Below the pieces are notes generated by a model. It was not told where the DNA came from. It made no database searches and was given only the letters and a program-made list of their open reading frames with translations. DNA of 64,000 nucleotides from Sipunculus nudus (taxonomy: Eukaryota > Annelida > Sipuncula > Golfingiida > Sipunculidae): positions 33,376,340 through 33,440,339 of the forward strand of contig CM049322.1 of assembly GCA_026874595.1 (NCBI GenBank), written 5' to 3'. Shown piece by piece: positions 59,399 through 64,000 of this stretch. Numbering within the stretch: position 1 is the stretch's first letter; the number at the start of each line of letters is the position of its first letter. A program made the translations under genes and the position numbers.

Positions 59399-59683
59399 TT
59401 ACAGGATGACACAGCGTCTTCTTTTCTTTGAAACTTCCTCTTCATACGTTTTATTTACCTGTTTTGCTTCAGGCAATTTTGATGGATTATTTAGTTCATT
59501 TAGTCTTTCAAAATATTTATAACCTTCATGTGCAGCGGTATCGATTTCATCTTCATAACTATCTCTCTGATCTGCATATGCCGAGGTGTTGATTTCGAAA
59601 TCTTGAATTGCTTCTTTCAATGCATTTCTGTGGATTCTTTCCAGGTCTTGTTTCTGTTTATATGGTCGTCCAAACTCAACTTC
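59399..59683 (-). CDS. GBP-like last exon with polybasic CaaX end
   Basis: The acceptor is cgtatcttttag on the minus strand, phase 0. It encodes 94 residues starting EVEFGRPYKQKQDLERIHR and ending KKRRRCVIL before the stop. The four-residue CaaX box fixes this as the true C-terminus. Confidence 0.7.
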   Translation of the reverse strand, partial: EVEFGRPYKQKQDLERIHRNALKEAIQDFEINTSAYADQRDSYEDEIDTAAHEGYKYFERLNELNNPSKLPEAKQVNKTYEEEVSKKRRRCVIL

Positions 59684-62600
59684 CTAAAAGATACGATTAT
59701 GTATATTGCTACAGATATGCTACACATGTCAACATGTGAACTGTAATGGTAACGTACAGCTAAAATACATGTGACCTAGTGCGTGTCAGCTTCCCTAGTG
59801 ACATAAAGTGGCCGAGCTGTCCACTGAGGAAGGGCTGTTGACTACACCTATGGTATCATTTTACAGATCACATGCTCATTCGTGTAGCATATCTGTAACA
59901 TTATATAATAGAGAAATAATAATTAGCAATACAAATGACACAGCCTTATCAAGGCATGTCTTTTCAGGCTATATACACAACAAGGACACATACAACATAC
60001 TTTAAAAAAAAGGATACGTCCATGGCCTGTTGCGGGCACTGTCTATTGAATATGGATGAAGGTATCCATACGATAAGAACGATATGTTCATAATTTAGCC
60101 TTCTGGGTTTCAGGTTTTATATGCACGGGGTTAGGAATAATCCAGAAGTCATAACCTGTCGGTCAGACATTAGAGCGAATCTCTATAGCGCTCTATATCG
60201 AGATTTCATCATTATGCCATGGAGGCACCGGTGGGGTTCGAACAGGGGACTTTCAGTTCCGAAGTCCAACGCTTTAACCAATAGGCTACGTCCTACCCTT
60301 TACAGCATACTTCCTAAAATGTGTTGGGTATAAACTGAGAAATTCAGGCCTTGGGTTCAGCAGCAGGTAGGACTTAATCTTACAGAAAAGAAGATAAATG
60401 TAGACTCATAAACCTGAAACAAGGACTTTGACACCACATTCATATATTATGTAAATTATTATAAACTGTATATTTTTCATATACTTTCTGTTCTTATTTA
60501 TTTAATAAGGTTATAGGTTATGATAATAATATGAATAAAAGAGAAAAAAAATTAAAAATTTAATATGATCAAAACAATACTCAATTATAATGCGATGTAG
60601 AATAACCAAAAAATCACAGCTTGATGTTACAGTGAATTTATAATTCTTGATTGTATTTGCATGGTGTATGTAATATTTACCATCGGTTCCCGCGGTTAAT
60701 TCAAAACATTCAAAAGCCATTTATCTGCCAGTTATAGTGTGTTCGAGAAAATTAAGTAAGACAGTACCCTCGTCATCGTGTCATTATACTTCTGAATAGC
60801 CTTTAGTCGAGAACTCTTAATGCATGTTTCCCCCTTTCTCTATAAAGTAAATATGGAATTCAAGTTAAATACATTTATATCTTGCGCTTATATTTTAAGA
60901 AAATTAAGTTTTGTATGCAGCAAGATTGGGTACAGCAAGATCGGATACAAATCAAATGTTTAATTGCGCACCTAGTCGTCTGTTCTTAAGGGCTTCATCA
61001 TTATGTCTTTTATTTCTATTATAGAGTAGTAAATTATGCTTTATTTTTATAGCGTTTACATAAATTTCCGAGATAAACAAGTTCCTGCCTTGTGTAGTTG
61101 CGCATCTTCTTCTATTTTCCGTTCGTAAGCCTCTCTTCTCCAAAAAAGATGGCTTTCCACCTCTTCCCGTAGGCTTACAGAAAGCTCATGGAAAAGGTGG
61201 TGTGTAATTTCCAGATCGTCTGCTGATACATTTTTGTCTGGGTCATACTCAGCATCGCGCAGCTAAAATGAGTAGAAAGTGTAAATAACGAAAAGTGTAC
61301 AATTATTCTTATTTTCCACTGTATTTGTCGTTTTACTCCCATTTGAATTCGGGAACTAGAAACAAATAAACCATTGTATTACATTAACTGAAAGCAAATA
61401 ATTACAGAACGTGCCTTTTCAAAGTCGTCCTGTAGTTTTGAAAGTACCGCTGAGTTTATTTCTGCCTGCCTAGCGATTTCTTCCTCCTGCAATTTATTAA
61501 TTCGGTTCACTGTAGACAATTAATTGCAGCGACTGTGGGGTCAAGTTTATGATGAGGATACAATTGTTATATGCAATTTTGGCAATGGAAATTTTAGAAA
61601 TTATTACATTCTATAAGTACTGACTACTATGGTCACTCATTTGTGCAATATTACGTTAGGGTAAGGGAACATTTGTGCATTTTTTTCAGAAAACATCAGT
61701 TTTGATTCTATAAGCAACAGGGCTCATCAAGCTGTTCAATTTTAGCCCAAATGATTGTGTCTTATTTCAAACAAGTGCACTGTATAGACTTAACATACCT
61801 TAATATAAGTACCCAATTAATAGGGTGATAATGATCAGAATTATTTATGAACTTAGAGGAAATAAATATCTCTGAGTTAACTATATTTTTGCCATGTATA
61901 CTGGCAAGAAAGAGGTCCCAAATACCAATAAAGTCACAATGTTTTAATATGCTCACTAACTCGAACAACAGCAATTTTCTTTAATTGTGACAGATAACGA
62001 AAATCTGACATTATATATGATACCTTTCATTGGTTTATAGGAAACATAAATATCTATTATCTATAATATAACCGTTGCATATCGACTTTGACAAACAATT
62101 ATGGATAACGTACACTAAATACAATTAAGCCTATAATATAAATGACTGTTAATCTGTGTAGATGCGGCATCATATTCACGAAGGTTTTATTTTCGCAATG
62201 ATTAATCATCCGCGAAAATAACGAATTTTCAACCTTCTCGAACAAATAGGCAGTCAAAACAATCCGATTGAACCTACTGCGAATATTTCAAATGGAACAA
62301 TATTTTTGTTTTCAACGTTTTGCTACATGTTATGTTTGCTTTTCTTATAGTGTCTAATTGTTAACCTACCTTTTTTGTCATTGCGATGTCATTTTCGGCA
62401 ATATAATGTTTTTTGAGTGACTCCATTTTGTCATCGAGTTCCCTTTGGTGTTTCATTATTGACTCTCCACGGCCTTCTGTTTGCTCTTTAAAGAAAGAAA
62501 CTGCCATGCTCTTAGCGGTCTCGTTTATAGCTTGAAATCTGGATTTTGTAAACGGCCCTTCCTCAGCTGTGTTTTCCTAGTTAGGAAAGTAATTGGTTAA

Positions 62601-63817
62601 GGGTATTAAGAAAATAATTAATAAGATAATAATCTTATTCTAAAGAGGCCAGAGCGATACGAAGGCAGAGGAGCAGCCGTATAAACCGTTTAGTTCTTTA
62701 GCAAATTGGGAAGCTCCAATTGTTTTTCAGAAGATAGAAAGAAGAATCTGAACAGCCAGTATAAAGGTATATCAATTTTAAAGGGGAAGTCCTGGCTCAC
62801 CATATAGTCTTCGTATATCGACACTGCGGTTTCTCGGCATTTTCGACAGATTTCTTCATTCTCTCGCTGTTTGATTAATTAGCAACTTTTCAGTTTGATT
62901 TTAAATGAAAAATATTCTTTAGACACGAAATCTATAAAATTATAAATGAATTACATTGTTTACAAATTTTCGAATTTTAGTCGTCTAGTTGCTAAATCAG
63001 TTGTAAATTCATGAGTAAATTGTGACCTTTTAAAAATAAAATGAACAAACATACCGTTTTTGTTTGCTTTTTCCTCATTTTTTTGTTTATAAGAAAGGTA
63101 TAGCTCCCTAAATGTCATTTTCAGCCTCTTTTGGCTTTCACTGGCGTGTTCCTTGAGATTAGATACTAAATCTTGAAACTTCTGCATCGCCTTTCCCTCC
63201 GTCTCTGTGTGTAATTCGTCTAATTTATTTTGCTTGAAATAACCAACCACTGACTGGAATGCCTGTGGATAAACATAATAAGGCTGGCAAAAGTTTATTG
63301 AGACTTACGTAAATAAAAAATGTCAAGACACAAGACACTAAAATATAACCACTCGGTACATTCGAATACCTGAACTATCAAACGGAAACCCTCTGAGCAA
63401 AAAAAAAAAAAAAAAAAAAAAAATGATAAAAGAATACCTTATCCATTTCACTCTTGTAACTATTCTCAGCCTGCTTTGCAAACTTGTCGCATAAGATCTG
63501 CTTTTCTTTCTAGTTGACGAAAGGTATATTTATTTATACAAATGAAAAAGGAAAGTAAATTAAAAAAAACTGCCGTTTTGGTTCTACAAAAGCCAGAATA
63601 TGGAAGATGTAGCTTAAGTATTTACCATATCTACCCATTCGGAAGCGATCATTCCATATACACTGTCAATTTTCTGTCGAAGAGACTCAATGAGTTCATC
63701 CTTATTCATAACAGTTTCGCCGACTGCCATCATCAGGCCAAGCAGTTTATCTGATTTTATCTGTTGATGATGATTGTCAAGCTCGTCCTTCGTTTTGAAG
63801 CTTTTCTCCTTCATCCG
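59399..63817 (-). CDS. GBP-like large GTPase, C-terminal helical part with CaaX box, nine exons
   Basis: Minus-strand exons 63626-63817, 63438-63509, 63055-63262, 62801-62862, 62370-62576, 61406-61486, 61089-61262, 60768-60839 and 59399-59683 join without a stop to 450 residues. The product is almost wholly charged alpha-helix. CIKSSRLKAIQKYNDTM followed by ERIHRNALKEAIQDF resembles the helical/effector domain of guanylate-binding proteins. The end SKKRRRCVIL is a basic stretch plus a CaaX box whose final Leu predicts geranylgeranylation, as in prenylated vertebrate GBPs. The GTPase domain would lie to the right, outside the window. GBP-type proteins bind GTP and coat membranes in cell-autonomous defence; that role is inferred. 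Another prenylated coiled-coil protein is possible. Confidence 0.6.
60216..60292 (-). repeat. tRNA-Arg-derived SINE or tRNA relic
   Basis: On the minus strand, TAGCCTATTGGTTAAAGCG is a good A box and CTGTTCGAACCCC a good B box. CTTCGGA forms an Arg(TCG)-like anticodon loop. The 3' side of the anticodon stem no longer pairs and the acceptor arm is weak, so a working tRNA is unlikely. It lies in the last intron of the GBP-like gene. Confidence 0.55.
60768..60839 (-). CDS. GBP-like exon (24 residues)
   Basis: Encodes RKGETCIKSSRLKAIQKYND and ends MTR. The acceptor is tactttatag and the donor is AGG/GTACTG, phase 0 at both ends. Confidence 0.6.
61089..61262 (-). CDS. GBP-like exon (58 residues) with GC donor
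   Basis: Encodes LRDAEYDPDKNVSADDLEI through EEDAQLHK. The acceptor is cattttag. The only donor that keeps the frame is AAG/GCAGGA, a GC-AG intron. Confidence 0.6.
61406..61486 (-). CDS. GBP-like exon (27 residues)
   Basis: Encodes EEEIARQAEINSAVLSKLQD. The acceptor is aaattgcag and the donor is TCT/GTAATT, phase 0 at both ends. Confidence 0.6.
62370..62576 (-). CDS. GBP-like exon (69 residues)
   Basis: Encodes helical sequence FTKSRFQAINETAKSMAVSF and ELDDKMESLKKHYIAEND. The acceptor is cctaactag and the donor is AAG/GTAGGT, phase 0. Confidence 0.65.
62801..62862 (-). CDS. GBP-like exon (20 residues)
   Basis: Encodes NEEICRKCRETAVSIYEDYM. The previous exon ends in phase 1, so the acceptor is the AG within gcgag. 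The stronger-looking cag four bases earlier would give a stop. Confidence 0.55.
63055..63262 (-). CDS. GBP-like exon (69 residues)
   Basis: Encodes AFQSVVGYFKQNKLDELHTE and RLKMTFRELYLSYKQKNEEK. The acceptor is ttatccacag and the donor is G/GTATGT, phase 1. Confidence 0.65.
63400..63422. repeat. Poly-A tract
   Basis: An uninterrupted A run in a GBP-like intron, next to the donor of the 63438 exon. Confidence 0.9.
63438..63509 (-). CDS. GBP-like exon (24 residues)
   Basis: Encodes KEKQILCDKFAKQAENSYKS and ends EMDK. The acceptor is gtcaactag and the donor is AAG/GTATTC, phase 0. Confidence 0.6.
63626..63817 (-). CDS. GBP-like exon, first in window (64 residues)
   Basis: Encodes RMKEKSFKTKDELDNHHQQI and SLRQKIDSVYGMIASEW. 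The acceptor is ctattaacag and the donor is ATG/GTAAAT. The gene continues to the right of the window, because no start-like exon lies between here and 64000. Confidence 0.6.
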
Positions 63818-64000
63818 CTGTTAATAGTTGGCAAATATGAACTTATTCGATACTGCTATTATTATTATCATCATTAATTATATTACAACTTACAGCACTA
63901 CTTTTATAATCACAATTTTATTATAATTTCTAAAATTATAGTTTTCGTGTTAAAAAATATATCCTATAGGATAGCTACGTCGAAGTTCAATCGTATATAT

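Noticed and set aside
60216-60292. Functional tRNA-Arg(TCG) gene
   Set aside because: The 3' side of the anticodon stem and the acceptor arm do not pair; it fits a SINE or relic.
1-64000. CRISPR arrays, operons or other prokaryotic features
   Set aside because: Introns, SINEs and metazoan retroelements show a eukaryotic genome, and the tandem repeats lack regular unique spacers.

Overview
The window is animal nuclear DNA: genes are split by GT-AG introns, the background is AT-rich, and mobile elements dominate. The mix of a FAS-like polyketide synthase gene, a Penelope-like element with a hammerhead ribozyme, DIRS-like, BEL/Pao, Ty3-like and LINE elements and tRNA-derived SINEs suggests a lophotrochozoan, most likely a mollusc (bivalve or gastropod). 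The species assignment is inference.

Region by region. 1-4.4 kb: dispersed repeats, two SINEs and a decayed APE-type LINE. 5.0-15.6 kb (+): the 3' two thirds of an animal FAS-like polyketide synthase (AFPK). Thirteen exons join in one uninterrupted frame and encode the DH tail, a pseudo-methyltransferase, a pseudo-ketoreductase segment, ER, KR and ACP, then a stop with no thioesterase. 12.5-29.7 kb: an 8.6-kb direct tandem duplication carrying the KR C-terminal and ACP exons, the 3' flank and the 5' part of a DIRS-like retroelement. Its breakpoint lies inside AFPK exon 9 and inside the retroelement reverse transcriptase. 26.9-30.9 kb: the longer retroelement copy, which ends after RNase H with no recombinase seen. 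30.9-33.3 kb: a frameshifted gene of an uncharacterised, probably DDE-like, transposon-associated family with introns near its 3' end. 34.5-38.1 kb: a LINE 3' end and several local tandem or dispersed repeats.

38.8-43.3 kb (-): a decayed BEL/Pao retrotransposon. 47.4-47.9 kb (-): three exons of an atlastin/GBP-type GTPase domain. 48.4-50.4 kb (+): a 5'-truncated Penelope-like element (RT plus GIY-YIG) followed by a hammerhead ribozyme motif. 50.4-52.4 kb: a degenerate tandem array with units of about 340 bp. 52.5-55.5 kb: a Ty3/Gypsy mosaic, a possible LTR and a minisatellite. 58.7-58.9 kb (-): a terminal exon of an unrecognised gene. 59.4-63.8 kb (-): nine exons giving 450 residues of an alpha-helical protein that ends in a basic stretch plus the CaaX box CVIL. 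This is best explained as the C-terminal part of a GBP-like large GTPase whose 5' end lies beyond the window.

Two host themes stand out: a secondary-metabolite or lipid synthase remodelled by a retroelement-associated duplication, and a dynamin-superfamily (GBP/atlastin) locus on the opposite strand. Most other open frames are decayed mobile elements.
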